DNA of 64,000 bases from Silanimonas sp. (GCF_027531545.1 NZ_JAPZSC010000001.1:186001-250000); one strand, 5' to 3'; counted from the stretch's first letter, positions 51,866 to 63,239 are shown. Made by a program: numbers and translations. Notes: a model not told the origin generated them from the letters alone.

Positions 51866-53298
51866 GCGCTCCGCTCCGGCAAGCCGCGGTCGGCCAGCTG
51901 CTGGGCCACGGCGCCGATGTCGCCGGCGCCGAGCAGGATCACCAGGTCGTTCGGCTGCAGCACGTCGCCGAGCATCGCCGGCAGTTCCTTCGCGGTGCCC
52001 GCGAGCACCGGGTCGACGCGGCCGCGGGTGCGGATGGCGCGGGCCAGCGACTTGGCGTCGGCGTTGGCGATCGGCGCTTCACCGGCTGGATAGACGTCGC
52101 AGAGCACGAGGCCGTCGACGTCACTGAGCACCTTGGCGAAATCGTCGAACAGATCGCGCGTGCGGCTGTAACGGTGCGGCTGGAAGCAGGCCACGAGGCG
52201 GCGATTCGGCCAGCCGCCGCGCGCGGCAGCGAACACCGCCGCAAGCTCGGCCGGATGGTGGCCGTAATCATCGACAAGCAGCGCACTGCCGCCGTTCGGC
52301 AGGGCCATCTCGCCCTTGAGATTGAAGCGACGGCCCACGCCTTCGAACGCGGAGAGCGCACGGGCGATGGCTTCGGCGGGAACGCCGAGCTGCCAGCCGA
52401 TGGCGGCGGCGGCCAGCGCGTTCTGCACGTTGTGGCGGCCCGGCAGGTTCAGCGCCATCGGCACCGGCGCCTCGCCCGGGAGGTGCAGCAGGAAGTGCAT
52501 CTGCTGGCCCTGCTGCGAGACCTCGCTGGCGCGCACGTCGGCGCTCTGGGCGAAGCCGTAGCGCAGCACGTGGCGCGGGGTGCGGGTGGCGAGCATCGCC
52601 ACTTCGGGATCATCGATGCACAGCACGGCGAGCCCGTAGAACGGCAGGCGGTGCAGGAATTCATCGAAGGCCTGCTTCACGCGCTCGAAATCGCCACCGT
52701 AGTTCTCGAGGTGGTCGGCATCGATGTTGGTGACGACGGCCACCAGCGGATTCAGGCGCAGGAAGCTGCCGTCGCTCTCGTCGGCCTCGGCCACCAGCCA
52801 TTCGCTGCCACCGAGGCGCGCGTTGGCGCCGGCGGAGAGCAGCTTGCCGCCGATGACGAAGGTCGGGTCGAGCCCACCCTCGCTGAGCACGCTGGCCACC
52901 AGCGAGGTGGTCGTGGTCTTGCCGTGCGTGCCGGCGATCGCGATGCCGCGCTTGAAGCGCATCAGCTCGGCCAGCATCTCGGCGCGCGGCACCACCGGGA
53001 TGCGGCGGGCGCGGGCTTCGATCAGCTCCGGGTTGTCGGCCTTGATGGCGCTCGATACGACGAGCGCGTCGACGTCGCCGACATGCTCGGCGCGGTGGCC
53101 ACGGTGGATGGCGGCGCCGAGCTTCGCCAGACGCTGCGTGGTGGCGTTGTCGGCGGCATCGGAGCCGGAGACGGCGTAGCCGAGCGTGAGCATCACTTCG
53201 GCGATGCCGCTCATGCCCACGCCGCCGATACCGACGAAGTGCACGCGATTGAACACGCGCGAAAGGTCACCGGGGTGTTTCAGGCGTCCGCGCATCAT
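51862..53298 (-). CDS. murC: UDP-N-acetylmuramate-L-alanine ligase
   Basis: This 478-residue Mur ligase adds L-Ala to UDP-MurNAc. It has the N-terminal nucleotide-sugar fold [20 protein letters not shown] loop [31 protein letters not shown], and the C-terminal domain with [14 protein letters not shown] and [19 protein letters not shown] 53298 overlaps the murG stop as ATGA. Length normal. Confidence 0.97.
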   Translation of the reverse strand: MMRGRLKHPGDLSRVFNRVHFVGIGGVGMSGIAEVMLTLGYAVSGSDAADNATTQRLAKLGAAIHRGHRAEHVGDVDALVVSSAIKADNPELIEARARRIPVVPRAEMLAELMRFKRGIAIAGTHGKTTTTSLVASVLSEGGLDPTFVIGGKLLSAGANARLGGSEWLVAEADESDGSFLRLNPLVAVVTNIDADHLENYGGDFERVKQAFDEFLHRLPFYGLAVLCIDDPEVAMLATRTPRHVLRYGFAQSADVRASEVSQQGQQMHFLLHLPGEAPVPMALNLPGRHNVQNALAAAAIGWQLGVPAEAIARALSAFEGVGRRFNLKGEMALPNGGSALLVDDYGHHPAELAAVFAAARGGWPNRRLVACFQPHRYSRTRDLFDDFAKVLSDVDGLVLCDVYPAGEAPIANADAKSLARAIRTRGRVDPVLAGTAKELPAMLGDVLQPNDLVILLGAGDIGAVAQQLADRGLPERSA

Positions 53299-54362
53299 GC
53301 GTGGGCTTCCTCGTAGGCGATGTCGGCGACGCGCTCGGCCGCGCCCGGCAAGGCCAGATCGCGCGCGGCGCGGGCCATGTCGAGCAGGCGGCGACGGTCG
53401 CCAAGCAGGGGTTTCAGGAGGTCGGCGAGGTCCGCCGCCAGCGTGTCGGTCTGGCGCAACCACCGTGCCGCGCCGCCTTCGGCGAGGTACTCGGCGTTGC
53501 GCGCCTGGTGGTCGTCGACGGCACCGGGGAACGGCACCAGCACGCTGGCGACGCCAGCGGCGCAGAGTTCGGCCAGCGTCGAGGCGCCCGCGCGGCTGAT
53601 CACGAGATCCGCCCAGCCGTAGGCATCGGCCATGTCGGTGATGAAGGGCTCGATGCGCGCCTGCAGCTTCGACACGGCGTAGGCCGCGCGCGCTTCGTCG
53701 ACCAGCTTCTCGCCGCACTGGTGGCGGATCTCGAGGTTCATCCAGCCCGCCAAGGCCTTCGGCACCGCGAGGTTCAAGCCACGCGCGCCCTGGCTGCCGC
53801 CGAGGACGAGGATGCGGATGGGACCACTGCGGCCCTGCAGGCGGCGCACCGGATCGGGCAGCGCGGCGATCGCCTCGCGCACCGGGTTGCCAACAGCTTC
53901 GGCCGGGGGCGGGAAAGCGCCCGGGAAGCCCGTGAGCACCTTGCGGGCGAAACGCGCGAGAACGCGATTGGTGAGGCCCGGCGCTCGGTTCTGTTCGTGC
54001 ACGATCAAGGGCAGGCCGAGCGTGCGCGCTGCCAAGCCGCCGGGGCCGCTGGCGAAACCGCCGAAGGCCAGCACCGCCTGCGGCTGTTGGGCTTTCAGCA
54101 GTGCCCGCGCCTGCAGCACCGCGCGCGTCACGTTGAGCGGCGCGGCGAGCGCGGCGAGCGGGCCCTTGCCGCGCAGCGCGCCAATCCGGATGGCATCGAT
54201 CGCGAAACCGCCCTGCGGCACGAGGCGCTCCTCCATGCCGCCGGCCGAACCCATCCAGCGCACGTCGGCGCCGCGCTCGCGCAGCACTCGCGCGACAGCG
54301 AGCGCCGGGAAGATGTGGCCGCCGGTGCCGCCAGCCATGACCGTGAAGCGCGGTGCGCTCAT
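53295..54362 (-). CDS. murG: Lipid II synthase MurG (GlcNAc transferase)
   Basis: This 355-residue GT28 enzyme adds GlcNAc to lipid I at the inner face of the membrane. Motifs: [56 protein letters not shown], and the donor-site [16 protein letters not shown] with [16 protein letters not shown]. The start at 54362 is fixed by the ATGA overlap with ftsW. Confidence 0.97.
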   Translation of the reverse strand: MSAPRFTVMAGGTGGHIFPALAVARVLRERGADVRWMGSAGGMEERLVPQGGFAIDAIRIGALRGKGPLAALAAPLNVTRAVLQARALLKAQQPQAVLAFGGFASGPGGLAARTLGLPLIVHEQNRAPGLTNRVLARFARKVLTGFPGAFPPPAEAVGNPVREAIAALPDPVRRLQGRSGPIRILVLGGSQGARGLNLAVPKALAGWMNLEIRHQCGEKLVDEARAAYAVSKLQARIEPFITDMADAYGWADLVISRAGASTLAELCAAGVASVLVPFPGAVDDHQARNAEYLAEGGAARWLRQTDTLAADLADLLKPLLGDRRRLLDMARAARDLALPGAAERVADIAYEEAHA

Positions 54363-55690
54363 CGCGGCCCCCCGATCACGGGCTCGATGCGCGTGGTGCC
54401 GCGAGCGGCAGCCATTGGCGCGGGCTTCGCACTCGCCGCCACGGCCTGCGCCGCGACGAGAGCGGCCGGCAGGACGGTGTCGCCAGGCTCGTCGATGCCG
54501 CGCAACTCGCCACGCGCACGCTGCACCTGGCGCTCGGAGCGGTCGAGCTCGTAGCTGACGCGCAGCAGCACGCCGAGCATCGCGCAGGTCATCATCACGC
54601 TCGAGCCGCCGGAGCTGATCAGCGGCAGCGTCAGGCCCTTGGTCGGCAGCAGGCCGAGGTTCACGCCGATCGACACGGTCGCCTGGATGCCGATCGACAA
54701 GCCGATGCCAAAGGCGACGAGGCCAGCGAACTGGCGTCGCAGCGCCATGCAGCGAAGGCCCACCGAGAACGCGCGCCACAGCAGAACGGCGTAAAGCGCC
54801 AGCACCGCGCAGACGCCGAGGAAGCCGAGCTCTTCGGCCAGCACCGAGAAGATGAAGTCGGTATGCACCTCGGGGAAGGCTTGCAGCTTCTGCACCGACG
54901 CGCCGAGGCCGACGCCATCGAAGCCGCCACGACCGATGGCGATCAACGCTTGCACCAGTTGGTAGCCGCCACCGAACGGATCCTCGAACGGCTCGCGGAA
55001 GCTGGTGATGCGCGCCAGGCGGTAGGGTTCGAGCACGGCGATGCCGACGAACAGCACGACCACCGGAGCGCCCAGCAGCATCAGCTTCCCGATCGGGGCG
55101 CCGCCGAGGAAGATCATGCCGCCGACGATGGCGAGGAGCAGTGCCGAAGAGCCGAAGTCCGGCTGCGCCAGCAGCAGCAGCACCAGCAGGCCGACGATGC
55201 CGAGCGGCTTGATCAGGCTGGGCCAGTGCGCGGCGATCTCGTCCTTGCGTCGCGCGAGGTAGCTGGCCGTCCAGATGATCAGGAGCAGCTTCACCGCCTC
55301 GACGGCCTGGAAATTCAACACGACGAAATTCAGCCAGCGGCGCGCGCCGTTCACGCGCACGCCGAAGCCAGGGATGAACACCAGCAGCAGCGCGGCGAAA
55401 CAGGCCAGCAAGGCCAGGCCCTGGTAGCGCTCGACCGTCTTCAGCTCGAGGTTCATCGCCACCCAAGCCAGCGTTCCGCCGAGGGCCAGGGCGAACAGAT
55501 GGCGCTGCACGAAGTAGAACTCGCCGACCCCCATGACGTCGGCGAGGCCGAGCGAGGCCGAAGTCACCATGACGATGCCGACCACCACCAGCGACAGGAT
55601 GGCGCCGAGCAGCCAGCGGTCGTAACGGCCCTCGATGGCGTCGAGGCGCGTGGCCTGGGCCGGGACGTCGATGGGCTTGGCCAGCGTCAT
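54359..55690 (-). CDS. ftsW: Septal peptidoglycan polymerase FtsW (SEDS family)
   Basis: This 443-residue SEDS glycosyltransferase works with FtsI. It has ten hydrophobic helices and the signature loops [32 protein letters not shown] (catalytic Asp), [29 protein letters not shown] spanning residues near 275-303, and [12 protein letters not shown]. The C-terminus is extended and Ala-rich. Its start follows the mraY stop directly (TGATG), with no murD between, unlike the E. coli order mraY-murD-ftsW. Confidence 0.96.
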   Translation of the reverse strand: MTLAKPIDVPAQATRLDAIEGRYDRWLLGAILSLVVVGIVMVTSASLGLADVMGVGEFYFVQRHLFALALGGTLAWVAMNLELKTVERYQGLALLACFAALLLVFIPGFGVRVNGARRWLNFVVLNFQAVEAVKLLLIIWTASYLARRKDEIAAHWPSLIKPLGIVGLLVLLLLAQPDFGSSALLLAIVGGMIFLGGAPIGKLMLLGAPVVVLFVGIAVLEPYRLARITSFREPFEDPFGGGYQLVQALIAIGRGGFDGVGLGASVQKLQAFPEVHTDFIFSVLAEELGFLGVCAVLALYAVLLWRAFSVGLRCMALRRQFAGLVAFGIGLSIGIQATVSIGVNLGLLPTKGLTLPLISSGGSSVMMTCAMLGVLLRVSYELDRSERQVQRARGELRGIDEPGDTVLPAALVAAQAVAASAKPAPMAAARGTTRIEPVIGGPR

Positions 55691-56766
55691 CAGCGCACCT
55701 TCAACGTCGCCAGCGCGACGAGGGCGAGCATCACGGAGATGATCCAGAAGCGCACGATCACGCGCGGTTCCGGCCAGCCCTTGAGCTCGAAGTGGTGGTG
55801 GATCGGCGCCATGCGGAAGATGCGCCGCCCGGTGAGCTTGAACGAGGCGACCTGCGCCATCACCGAAAGCGTCTCGATGACGAAGATGCCGCCGACGATC
55901 ACCAGGACGATTTCCTGCCGGACGATGATGGCGATGCAGCCCAGCGTGGCACCGAGGGCGAGCGCACCGACGTCGCCCATGAACACCATGGCGGGATAGG
56001 TGTTGAACCACAGGAAGCCGAGGCCCGCGCCGCCGATGGCCGCGCACAGGATGGCCAGCTCGCCGGCGCCGGGGATGCGCGGCATGCCGAGGTACTCGGC
56101 GAACACCGCATTGCCCGAGGCGTAGGCGAACACGGCGAGCACGCCGGCCGTCAGCACGACCGGCATGATCGCCAGGCCGTCGAGGCCGTCGGTGAGGTTC
56201 ACCGCGTTCGAGAAGCCGACGATCCAGAAATAGGCGACGACGATGAACATCGCGCCCAGCGGCAGCGCGAAGTTCTTCAGCAGCGGCAGGTAGAGCGTGG
56301 TGTTCGAGGGATGGTCGGCCGTCGCGTAGAGCACGACGGCGGCGATCAGTCCGAACACCGACTGCAGCGCGTACTTGTGGCGCGACTTCAGGCCGTTCGG
56401 GTCGCGGCGGACGATCTTGATCCAGTCATCGAGCCAGCCGATCAGCGCGAACGACAGCATCACGGCCAGCGCGATCCAGACGTAGCGGTTCGACAGGTCG
56501 GACCACAGCAGCGTGGACAGGGTCACGGCCAGCAGGATGAGTGCGCCACCCATCGTCGGCGTGCCCGCCTTGCTGAAGTGGCTCTGCGGGCCATCGGTGC
56601 GGATGGGCTGGCCGCCGCTCTTCAGGGCGCGCAGGCGCTCGATGACGAACGGCCCCATCCACAGCGACAGGGCCAGCGCGGTGCCGGCGCCAACGATCGC
56701 GCGCATGGTGATGAATTCGAACAGGCCGAACCCGGGGAACAGCCAACGGAGCAACTCAAGCAGCAT
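55690..56766 (-). CDS. mraY: Phospho-N-acetylmuramoyl-pentapeptide transferase MraY
   Basis: This 358-residue ten-helix membrane enzyme makes lipid I from UDP-MurNAc-pentapeptide and undecaprenyl phosphate. It has [11 protein letters not shown], the catalytic Asp pair in [20 protein letters not shown] and [18 protein letters not shown]. The start lies 11 bp inside the end of murF. Length matches E. coli (360). Confidence 0.97.
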   Translation of the reverse strand: MLLELLRWLFPGFGLFEFITMRAIVGAGTALALSLWMGPFVIERLRALKSGGQPIRTDGPQSHFSKAGTPTMGGALILLAVTLSTLLWSDLSNRYVWIALAVMLSFALIGWLDDWIKIVRRDPNGLKSRHKYALQSVFGLIAAVVLYATADHPSNTTLYLPLLKNFALPLGAMFIVVAYFWIVGFSNAVNLTDGLDGLAIMPVVLTAGVLAVFAYASGNAVFAEYLGMPRIPGAGELAILCAAIGGAGLGFLWFNTYPAMVFMGDVGALALGATLGCIAIIVRQEIVLVIVGGIFVIETLSVMAQVASFKLTGRRIFRMAPIHHHFELKGWPEPRVIVRFWIISVMLALVALATLKVR

Positions 56767-58120
56767 CGGCGCCCTCCCTGGCCAGGACCCCGGCCACCAC
56801 CACGTCCATCGCGCTACCGCGCGAACCCTTCACCAGGCAGCGCACGCCGGCCGCGCCAGCCAAGGCCTCGCGGAGCGCCTGCACCAGCGAATCGCGCGAA
56901 TCGAAATGCCGACCGCCGTCGCCGAAGGCGCGGCTGGTCTCGGCGGCGAGCGCGCCGATCGTCCACACGCGCTTCAGGCCCGCGGCGCGGGCCTGTCGAC
57001 CGGCTTCGGCATGCAGCGCGGGACCCTCGGGCCCCAGCTCGCGCATGTCGCCCAGCACCAGCCAGGCCTCGCCGGCGCCGGCCAACGTGGCGATGGCCGC
57101 GGCGAGCGAGCCCGGGTTCGCGTTGTAGCTGTCATCGACGAGCACGTTGCCGTTCGCCAGCGCGTGCGCGACCTGGCGGCCCTTCACCGGCTCGGCACCC
57201 TGAAGCCCGGCGACGATCGCGTCGAAGCCGGCCCCGGCGGCCAGCGCCATGGCCGTCGCGGCGAGCGCATTCGCCACCGCGTGGCGGCCCGGCAGGGGCA
57301 GTTGGATGTCCGCCCGGCCCGCCGGCGTGGCGAGGACGAAACGGCTGCCCGTGGATTCGAGGCGGACATCGCGAGCGCGCACGTCGGCGTCGTTCTCCAT
57401 GCCGTAACGCAGCACGCGGCGGCGGCCGATGCGCTGCATGAAGTAGGGCGCGAAGGCGTCGTCGGCGTTGACCACGGCGATGCCGTCGTCCGGCAGGGCT
57501 TCGTAGATCGCGCCTTTGGTCTCGGCGATGCCGTGCAGGCTGCCGAGGCGCTCGATGTGCGCGGCGGCGATGTTGTTCACCAGCGCCACGTTCGGCGCCG
57601 CGATGCTGCACAGGTAGGCGATATCGCCCGGCTTGCCCGCACCCATTTCATAGACCGCGAACTGCGCGTCTTCCGGTGCACCGATCACGGCGAGCGGCAG
57701 GCCGATCTCGTTGTTGAGGTTGCCCGGGTTCACGTGGGCGCGGCCGGCGCGGGCGAGGATGCCGTGCAGCAGCGTCTTCACCGAGGTCTTGCCATTGCTG
57801 CCCGTGAGCGCCAGCACGACGGCCGGGCGGCCCTGCTGCAGGCCGGCGGCGAGTTCACCCAGCGCCTCTTCGGTATCGGCGACGTGCACCTGCGGCAGCG
57901 CCGTCTCGACCGGGCGGCTCACCATCACGGCAGCGGCGCCTGCGGCTTCGGCCTGGGCGACGAAATCATGCGCATCGAAGCGCTCGCCGCGCAGCGCGAC
58001 GAACAGCGCGCCCGGCGCGATGGCGCGGGTGTCGGTCGAGATGGCCGCGACGGTCGTGTCGGCGCCGATGAGCCGGCCCTCGGTCCAGCGGGCGACGTCG
58101 GAGAGCGCGATCGGCCTCAT
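56756..58120 (-). CDS. murF: UDP-MurNAc-tripeptide-D-Ala-D-Ala ligase MurF
   Basis: This 454-residue Mur ligase completes the pentapeptide precursor. Motifs: ATP loop [61 protein letters not shown] and VLGDMRELG. The ATG overlaps the murE stop as ATGA, and the 3' end overlaps mraY by 11 bp. Confidence 0.97.
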   Translation of the reverse strand: MRPIALSDVARWTEGRLIGADTTVAAISTDTRAIAPGALFVALRGERFDAHDFVAQAEAAGAAAVMVSRPVETALPQVHVADTEEALGELAAGLQQGRPAVVLALTGSNGKTSVKTLLHGILARAGRAHVNPGNLNNEIGLPLAVIGAPEDAQFAVYEMGAGKPGDIAYLCSIAAPNVALVNNIAAAHIERLGSLHGIAETKGAIYEALPDDGIAVVNADDAFAPYFMQRIGRRRVLRYGMENDADVRARDVRLESTGSRFVLATPAGRADIQLPLPGRHAVANALAATAMALAAGAGFDAIVAGLQGAEPVKGRQVAHALANGNVLVDDSYNANPGSLAAAIATLAGAGEAWLVLGDMRELGPEGPALHAEAGRQARAAGLKRVWTIGALAAETSRAFGDGGRHFDSRDSLVQALREALAGAAGVRCLVKGSRGSAMDVVVAGVLAREGADAA

Positions 58121-59598
58121 GCGCAGGCCTCCAGCGCGGCACGGGCTTCGGCCACGTCGTCGAAGGCGTGCTTCACGCCGGCGATCTCCTGGTAGGGCTC
58201 GTGGCCCTTGCCGGCCAGCAGTACCACGTCGCCCGGGCGCGCCGTGGTGACCGCGGCGCGGATCGCGGCGCGGCGGTCGCGCACCACGGCGTGGCGGGCC
58301 GGTTCACGGAAGCCGGCGAGGATGTCGGCGACGATGGCATCGCCATCCTCGCCCCGCGGGTTGTCGTCGGTGACGGTCACGCGGTCGGCGTGGGCCTCCG
58401 CGATGGCGGCCATCTGCGGGCGCTTGCCGCGGTCGCGTTCGCCACCGCAGCCGAACACACAGGCCAGCGCGCCGTGCACGTGGCCGCGAAGCGACACGAG
58501 GGCCTGCTGCAGCGCATCCGGCGTGTGCGCGTAATCGACCACCACCAACGGCTTCGCGCCACCGCCGAGACGGGTCATGCGCCCGTGCACGGGTTCGAGC
58601 GTCGGCAGCACCGTCGCGACCGCTTCGAAGGTGACGCCGAGGGCGCGCAGCGCACCGGCGACGGCGAGGAGATTGTCGGCGTTGAAGCGCCCGAGCAGCG
58701 GCGAGGCGATCGTGGCGCGGGCGATGCCCTCGACGAGGTCGAAACGCAAGCCGTCGGCGGTCAGGGCGAGGCGCTCGGCGCGCAGGCGCGCGTCGGCATC
58801 GCCGCTCGCCGAGACCGACCAGCGGATCGTCTCGGGCACGAATGCGGCCAGCGAGCGGCCAAAGGCGTCGTCGATGTTGACCACTGCACCTTCAAGCGTC
58901 GGCCACGCGAACAGCTTGGCCTTGGCCGCGCCGTAGGCGTCCATCGTGCCGTGGTAGTCGAGGTGGTCGCGGGTGAGGTTCGAGAAAACCGCCACCTCGA
59001 AGCGCACGCCATCGACGCGCCCCTGGTCCAGCGCGTGCGAACTCACTTCCAGGGCCACGGCGCGCGCACCGTCGTCGCGGAGCTGGGCCAGCAGGCCATG
59101 GACGCTGAGCACGTCGGGCGTGGTGCGCTCGCCTTCGACGATGCGGCCAACGCGCCCGGCACCCAGCGTGCCGATGGTGCCAGCGGGCGTGCCGAGGCGT
59201 TCCAAGGCCTGCGCGATCAGCTGCACGGTCGACGTCTTGCCGTTCGTGCCGGTCACGCCGACCACGCGAAGTTCGGCCGAAGGCGAACCGGCGACGCGGT
59301 CGGCCAGCCCGCCCAGCGCAGCGCGGAGGCCGGGAACCGCAATGGCGCGGGCCGCGACGGCGTCATCCAGCACCACGTCGGCCGGCGCCTCACCGTCGTG
59401 GAGGATCGCGACGGCACCCTTCGCCAGCACGTCGGCCGCATGGCGCAATCCGTGCGTGCTCGCACCGGAGAGGGCGACGAAAACATCACCTTCGACGACA
59501 CGACGGCTGTCCGCGACCAGCCTCGGCACGACCACGTCCAGGGCGGCCGGGACGTCGACGAGCCCGGCCAGCAGGTCGGCGAGGCGAAGCGCGCTCAC
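58117..59598 (-). CDS. murE: UDP-MurNAc-L-Ala-D-Glu:meso-diaminopimelate ligase MurE
   Basis: This 493-residue Mur ligase adds the third stem residue. ATP loop [45 protein letters not shown]; and [11 protein letters not shown], where the DNPR motif indicates meso-diaminopimelate rather than lysine. It starts with GTG at 59598, which overlaps the ftsI stop (GTGA); an ATG start is not available nearby in family position. Confidence 0.96.
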   Translation of the reverse strand: MSALRLADLLAGLVDVPAALDVVVPRLVADSRRVVEGDVFVALSGASTHGLRHAADVLAKGAVAILHDGEAPADVVLDDAVAARAIAVPGLRAALGGLADRVAGSPSAELRVVGVTGTNGKTSTVQLIAQALERLGTPAGTIGTLGAGRVGRIVEGERTTPDVLSVHGLLAQLRDDGARAVALEVSSHALDQGRVDGVRFEVAVFSNLTRDHLDYHGTMDAYGAAKAKLFAWPTLEGAVVNIDDAFGRSLAAFVPETIRWSVSASGDADARLRAERLALTADGLRFDLVEGIARATIASPLLGRFNADNLLAVAGALRALGVTFEAVATVLPTLEPVHGRMTRLGGGAKPLVVVDYAHTPDALQQALVSLRGHVHGALACVFGCGGERDRGKRPQMAAIAEAHADRVTVTDDNPRGEDGDAIVADILAGFREPARHAVVRDRRAAIRAAVTTARPGDVVLLAGKGHEPYQEIAGVKHAFDDVAEARAALEACA

Positions 59599-61382
59599 GG
59601 CTGCACCCCCGCGGCCGGTTCGGCGGTGGCCGGTGCGTCGAGCGGCACGAGACCGTCGGTGCCGATTTCCGTGGCGGCGGCTTCAGGGGCGGTCGCGAAC
59701 CAGCCGCGCACGTTGTCCGGCGGCACGTCCATCAGTCGCAGCGCGCCATCCATCACGCTGTGGAACACCGGGGCCGCCACGGCACCGCCGTAGTAGGCGC
59801 CAGCGCTCGGGTCGTGGATGGCGACCACCATGGCGAAGCGCGGCTGCCGCACCGGCACGATGCCGGCGAACATCGACACGTAGCGCTTCTCGTAACCACC
59901 GGCCACCGAGCGGCGCGTGGTGCCGGACTTGCCGGCCACGCGGTAGCCGGCGACAGCGGCGGTCGTCGCGGTGCCGCCGGGCGCCACCACGGTTTCGAGC
60001 ATTCCGACGACGCTGCGCGCGATCTGCGGGTCGATCACCTGCCGGCCGTTGCCCTGCGCGACGTTGCCGCCACGCACGAAGGTTGGCGCCAGCAGGCGGC
60101 CGCCGTTGCCGAGCGCGGCATAGCCCTGCGCCACCTGGAGCGGCGTCACCGAGATGCCGTAACCGTAGGAAATGGTGGCCTTCTCCACCTCGCCCCAGCC
60201 GGAGGGCGCCTCCAGCCGGCCGCCTGCCTCGCCGGGGAAGCCGCTGTTGGTCGTCTGGGCGAAACCGAAGCGGTTGAGCACGTCGTAGAAGTGCTCGTTG
60301 CTCATCTCCAGCGCCAGCTTGGTGGAGGCGATGTTCGAACTCTTCTGCAGGAGCCGGGCCATGTCGACCATGCCGAAATTGCGCACGTCGCGAATGGTGT
60401 GGTTGTGCAGCGGGAAGAGGCCGGGATTGGTGTCGATCTGGCGCGTCGGATCGGCGCCGTTCTCCATCGCCGCGGCGACGGTGAAGGCCTTGATGACCGA
60501 ACCGGGCTCGACGAGGTCGGTCACCGCACGGTTGCGGCGCGCCGATTCCTGCCCCGGCGCGCGCGCGTTCGGGTTGTAGCTCGGCTGGTTGACCATGGCG
60601 ATCACCTCGCCGGTCGGGATGTCGAGCACCACCACCGAGCCGCTCTGCGCGCCGTGCAAGGCAAGCGCGGCCTTCAGTTCGCGGTAGGCGAGGTACTGCA
60701 CGCGGCGGTCGATCGACAGCACGAGGTCGCGGCCCGGCTCGGCGGGGCGCAGCAGATCGACGTCGTCGATGACCTGCCCCTGCCGGTTGCGGATCACCCG
60801 CTTGCTGCCCGGCCTGCCGGTGAGCCACGGGTCGAAGGCGAGCTCGAGGCCTTCCTGCCCGCGGTCGTCGATATTGGTGGTGCCCAGCACGTGCGCCAGC
60901 ACTTCGCCATGCGGGTAGAAGCGGCGGAACTCGCGCTGCTCGTGCACGCCGGGAATCCCCAGCGCCACGACGGCCGCTGCGGCATCCGGATTCATGTGAC
61001 GGCGCAGGTAGACGAATTCGCGGTCGGCGCGCTCGCCGAGGCGACGGGCCAGCTCGCGGCGCGGCAGGCCAAGCGCCTTCGCGAGGTCGCCCAGCCGTTC
61101 CGTGTGTTGCAGCGTCTCCTTCGGGTTCGCCCACACCGAGGCGACGGGCGACGACGCAGCCAGCGTTTCGCCGCTGCGGTCGAGGATGCTGCCGCGCGAG
61201 GCCATGATCGGCACGTCGCGCACGAAGCGGGCATCGCCCTGCTGCTGGTAGAACTCCGGGCTCAGCAGCTGCAGCCAAGCGGCGCGGGCCGCGATGGCGA
61301 AGCCGCAGGCGCCCAGCACCGCGGCAAGGAACAGCAGGCGCCCGCGCGGGTCGAAGGTGTTGGGCTTCACGCGCGGGCTCAT
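59595..61382 (-). CDS. ftsI: Septal transpeptidase FtsI (PBP3)
   Basis: This 595-residue class B penicillin-binding protein has one N-terminal helix (about residues 15-35), a pedestal domain with [15 protein letters not shown], and the transpeptidase domain with the active-site Ser in EPGSVIKAF (SxxK), the SSN motif in [11 protein letters not shown] and KSGT in [14 protein letters not shown] replaces the commoner KTGT, a known variant. The protein cross-links septal peptidoglycan with FtsW. Both ends overlap neighbours by 4 bp. Confidence 0.97.
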   Translation of the reverse strand: MSPRVKPNTFDPRGRLLFLAAVLGACGFAIAARAAWLQLLSPEFYQQQGDARFVRDVPIMASRGSILDRSGETLAASSPVASVWANPKETLQHTERLGDLAKALGLPRRELARRLGERADREFVYLRRHMNPDAAAAVVALGIPGVHEQREFRRFYPHGEVLAHVLGTTNIDDRGQEGLELAFDPWLTGRPGSKRVIRNRQGQVIDDVDLLRPAEPGRDLVLSIDRRVQYLAYRELKAALALHGAQSGSVVVLDIPTGEVIAMVNQPSYNPNARAPGQESARRNRAVTDLVEPGSVIKAFTVAAAMENGADPTRQIDTNPGLFPLHNHTIRDVRNFGMVDMARLLQKSSNIASTKLALEMSNEHFYDVLNRFGFAQTTNSGFPGEAGGRLEAPSGWGEVEKATISYGYGISVTPLQVAQGYAALGNGGRLLAPTFVRGGNVAQGNGRQVIDPQIARSVVGMLETVVAPGGTATTAAVAGYRVAGKSGTTRRSVAGGYEKRYVSMFAGIVPVRQPRFAMVVAIHDPSAGAYYGGAVAAPVFHSVMDGALRLMDVPPDNVRGWFATAPEAAATEIGTDGLVPLDAPATAEPAAGVQP

Positions 61383-61648
61383 GGCAGCACCACCACCACG
61401 TCCGCGCCTTCCGGGAACTTCATGCCGAGCTTGGACGTCGCGATCTGCTCGACGCGGTTCGTCTCGGACCAGGTGGCCTGCTCGATCTGCAGCCGGCCGA
61501 ACTCGATGTTCAGCTCATCGCGCTCGTTCTCGGCCTTCGACAGCGCGATGAAGGCCTCGCGGTGCTGGTGGCGCGTGAGCACGACGGCGATCGCGCTGGT
61601 GGCGACCAAGCCGAGCAGCAGGAGCAGCACGAACGCGCGCAGGCTCAT
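61379..61648 (-). CDS. ftsL: Cell-division protein FtsL
   Basis: This 89-residue small bitopic protein has a helix [24 protein letters not shown]-like at residues 1-24 and a periplasmic coiled coil ([19 protein letters not shown]) ending in [17 protein letters not shown], the expected FtsL/LeuA-like pattern. It partners FtsB and FtsQ. The ATG overlaps the rsmH stop; the longer open frame upstream belongs to rsmH in another frame. Confidence 0.92.
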   Translation of the reverse strand: MSLRAFVLLLLLGLVATSAIAVVLTRHQHREAFIALSKAENERDELNIEFGRLQIEQATWSETNRVEQIATSKLGMKFPEGADVVVVLP

Positions 61649-62601
61649 GCCGCCACCCCCGGCGCCGCGAGCTTCTCGGCCACCCGCAGCACCGCGCTGC
61701 GCGCGCGCGGATTCGCGGCCAGCTCGGCCTCGTCGGCCTTGATCGCGCCCGATAGATCGCGCAAGCGCGGCGTGAACGCCACTTCGACCACAGCACGACG
61801 GTTCGACGGCGGCGCCTTCGCACGCTCGTTGATGAACTGCTTCGTGATGCGGTCTTCCAGCGAGTGGAAGCTGATGACCGCGAGGCGGCCACCCACCTTC
61901 AGCGCCCGCTCCGCGGCTTCGAGCCCGGCGACGAGGTCGTCGAGCTCGGCGTTCACGTGGATGCGGATGGCCTGGAAGCTGCGCGTGGCCGGGTGCGTCT
62001 TGCCGTCGCCGCGGCCGAGCAGCTTGGCGATGACGTCGGCGAGGTCCCCGGTGCGCTCGAACGCGCGCTCCGCGCGGCGCGCGACGATGGCCTTGGCGAT
62101 GCGGCGGCTCTGGCGTTCCTCGCCGTGAACCCAGAGCACGCGGGCGATCTCGGCCTCGTCGGCCGTGTTGACGAACTCGGCCGCGCTCATGCCCTGCGTC
62201 GGGTCCATGCGCATGTCGAGCGGGCCGTCGTTGCGGAAGCTGAAGCCGCGCGCGGCTTCGTCGAGCTGCGGCGACGAGACACCGAGGTCGAACAGCACGC
62301 CATCGAGGCCGCCGGCGGTTTCGGCCCACTCGCCCAAGCTGGCGAAACTCGCCTGCCGCACGCGGACGCGCGCGTCATCGGCGGCCAGGGCGTTGGCGAC
62401 ACGGATCGCCTCGGGATCCTTGTCCATCACCAGCAGGCGCCCTTCCGGCCCGAGTTGGGCCAGCACGCCGCGCGCGTGGCCACCGCGGCCGAAGGTGCCA
62501 TCGAGGTAGGTGCCCGCCGGCTTGACGGCGAGGCCGTCCAGCACCGGCGCCCAGAGCACCGGCACATGTTGCGAAGGCGGTGCGGCGGACGCGCTGGCCA
62601 T
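61645..62601 (-). CDS. rsmH: 16S rRNA m4C1402 methyltransferase RsmH (MraW)
   Basis: This 318-residue SAM-dependent enzyme N4-methylates C1402 of 16S rRNA. Motifs: [68 protein letters not shown] and [18 protein letters not shown] 62601 is chosen; GTG at 62607 would overlap the mraZ TAG as TAGTG and is a real alternative given the coupling elsewhere in the cluster. Confidence 0.96.
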   Translation of the reverse strand: MASASAAPPSQHVPVLWAPVLDGLAVKPAGTYLDGTFGRGGHARGVLAQLGPEGRLLVMDKDPEAIRVANALAADDARVRVRQASFASLGEWAETAGGLDGVLFDLGVSSPQLDEAARGFSFRNDGPLDMRMDPTQGMSAAEFVNTADEAEIARVLWVHGEERQSRRIAKAIVARRAERAFERTGDLADVIAKLLGRGDGKTHPATRSFQAIRIHVNAELDDLVAGLEAAERALKVGGRLAVISFHSLEDRITKQFINERAKAPPSNRRAVVEVAFTPRLRDLSGAIKADEAELAANPRARSAVLRVAEKLAAPGVAA

Positions 62602-62606
62602 CGGCA

Positions 62607-63053
62607 CTAGAGCCGCAAGTCCTGCATCGCCGCACTGACGCCGGCCGACCCGATGGTCTGCCGCATCAGCGCGAGATGCGCCTGCTCGCTCCACAGCTCC
62701 AACCGCCCACCCATGCCCATCAGCACGGCCTTCTTCTCGAGGCCGGCGGTCATCCGCATCGACGGCGGCAGCAGCACGCGGCCCGCGGAGTCCGGCTCGA
62801 GCGGCGTCGCGGCACCGACCAGCATGCGCTGCAGCACGCGGTGCTCCGGCACGAAGGGCGAGAGCGCGACGATCTGGTCGCGCACGGCCTGCCAGCCGGC
62901 TTCGGGGTAGAGGTAGAGCGAGCCCTGGTCGAAGGGGTTGTAGGTGAGCACGAGGCGGTTGCCGCATTCACGCGCGACGACGTCGCGGAAGGCGACCGGA
63001 ATCGCCAGCCGCCCCTTGTCGTCAATCGTGATGGCCGTCTCGCCCTGGAACAT
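62607..63053 (-). CDS. mraZ: Transcriptional regulator MraZ
   Basis: This 148-residue protein contains two AbrB-like half-domains ([19 protein letters not shown] at the start and [15 protein letters not shown] in the middle). MraZ represses its own dcw promoter in E. coli by binding TGGG repeats. The start at 63053 gives the canonical MFQGE; ten upstream codons are open but are not family sequence and include the operator region. First gene of the dcw operon. Confidence 0.95.
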   Translation of the reverse strand: MFQGETAITIDDKGRLAIPVAFRDVVARECGNRLVLTYNPFDQGSLYLYPEAGWQAVRDQIVALSPFVPEHRVLQRMLVGAATPLEPDSAGRVLLPPSMRMTAGLEKKAVLMGMGGRLELWSEQAHLALMRQTIGSAGVSAAMQDLRL

Positions 63054-63067
63054 GCCCGTCGGTGGAT

Positions 63068-63092
63068 CCCCACCTTCTCCCACAAAAAACCA
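63068..63092 (-). promoter_or_regulatory. MraZ operator repeats upstream of mraZ
   Basis: On the minus strand TGGTT (63088-63092), TGGGA (63078-63082) and TGGGG (63068-63072) are each separated by exactly 5 bp. This matches the spacing of MraZ boxes described in E. coli; the first copy is degenerate. The boxes lie between promoter and start codon. Confidence 0.7.
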
Positions 63093-63111
63093 GAAATTCC
63101 CTCAGGCGCCC

Positions 63112-63140
63112 ACGGTAGGCCCGCGTCAGGGGAGTGTCAA
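63112..63140 (-). promoter_or_regulatory. Sigma-70-like promoter of the dcw cluster
   Basis: A perfect TTGACA (63135-63140) is followed after 17 bp by TACCGT (63112-63117), a weak -10. It lies 59 bp upstream of the mraZ start, with the MraZ boxes between. Confidence 0.55.
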
Positions 63141-63188
63141 TGACTTTTTGGAGGCAAATTCGCTTGGCGGATCAATCGCTTACGCCAC

Positions 63189-63209
63189 ACTTCAAGTGTT
63201 ACTTGAAGT
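63189..63209. repeat. Perfect 9-bp inverted repeat upstream of mraZ
   Basis: ACTTCAAGT (63189-63197), spacer GTT, ACTTGAAGT (63201-63209). It sits in the AT-rich region between the S9 peptidase stop and the mraZ promoter. No T-run follows on the minus strand, so an operator is as likely as a terminator. Confidence 0.8.
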
Positions 63210-63211
63210 AT

Positions 63212-63220
63212 TTATCCACA
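63212..63220 (+). promoter_or_regulatory. Perfect DnaA box
   Basis: TTATCCACA matches the high-affinity DnaA box exactly. It lies 2 bp from the palindrome and about 70 bp upstream of the dcw -35 element. A single box is not an origin; a regulatory role is unproven. Confidence 0.5.
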
Positions 63221-63239
63221 GCCCTTGTTTTACTTGGAT

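Noticed and set aside
63189-63220. A replication origin at the DnaA box
   Set aside because: Only one box is present, with no cluster, no dnaA/dnaN and no extended AT-rich unwinding region in the window.
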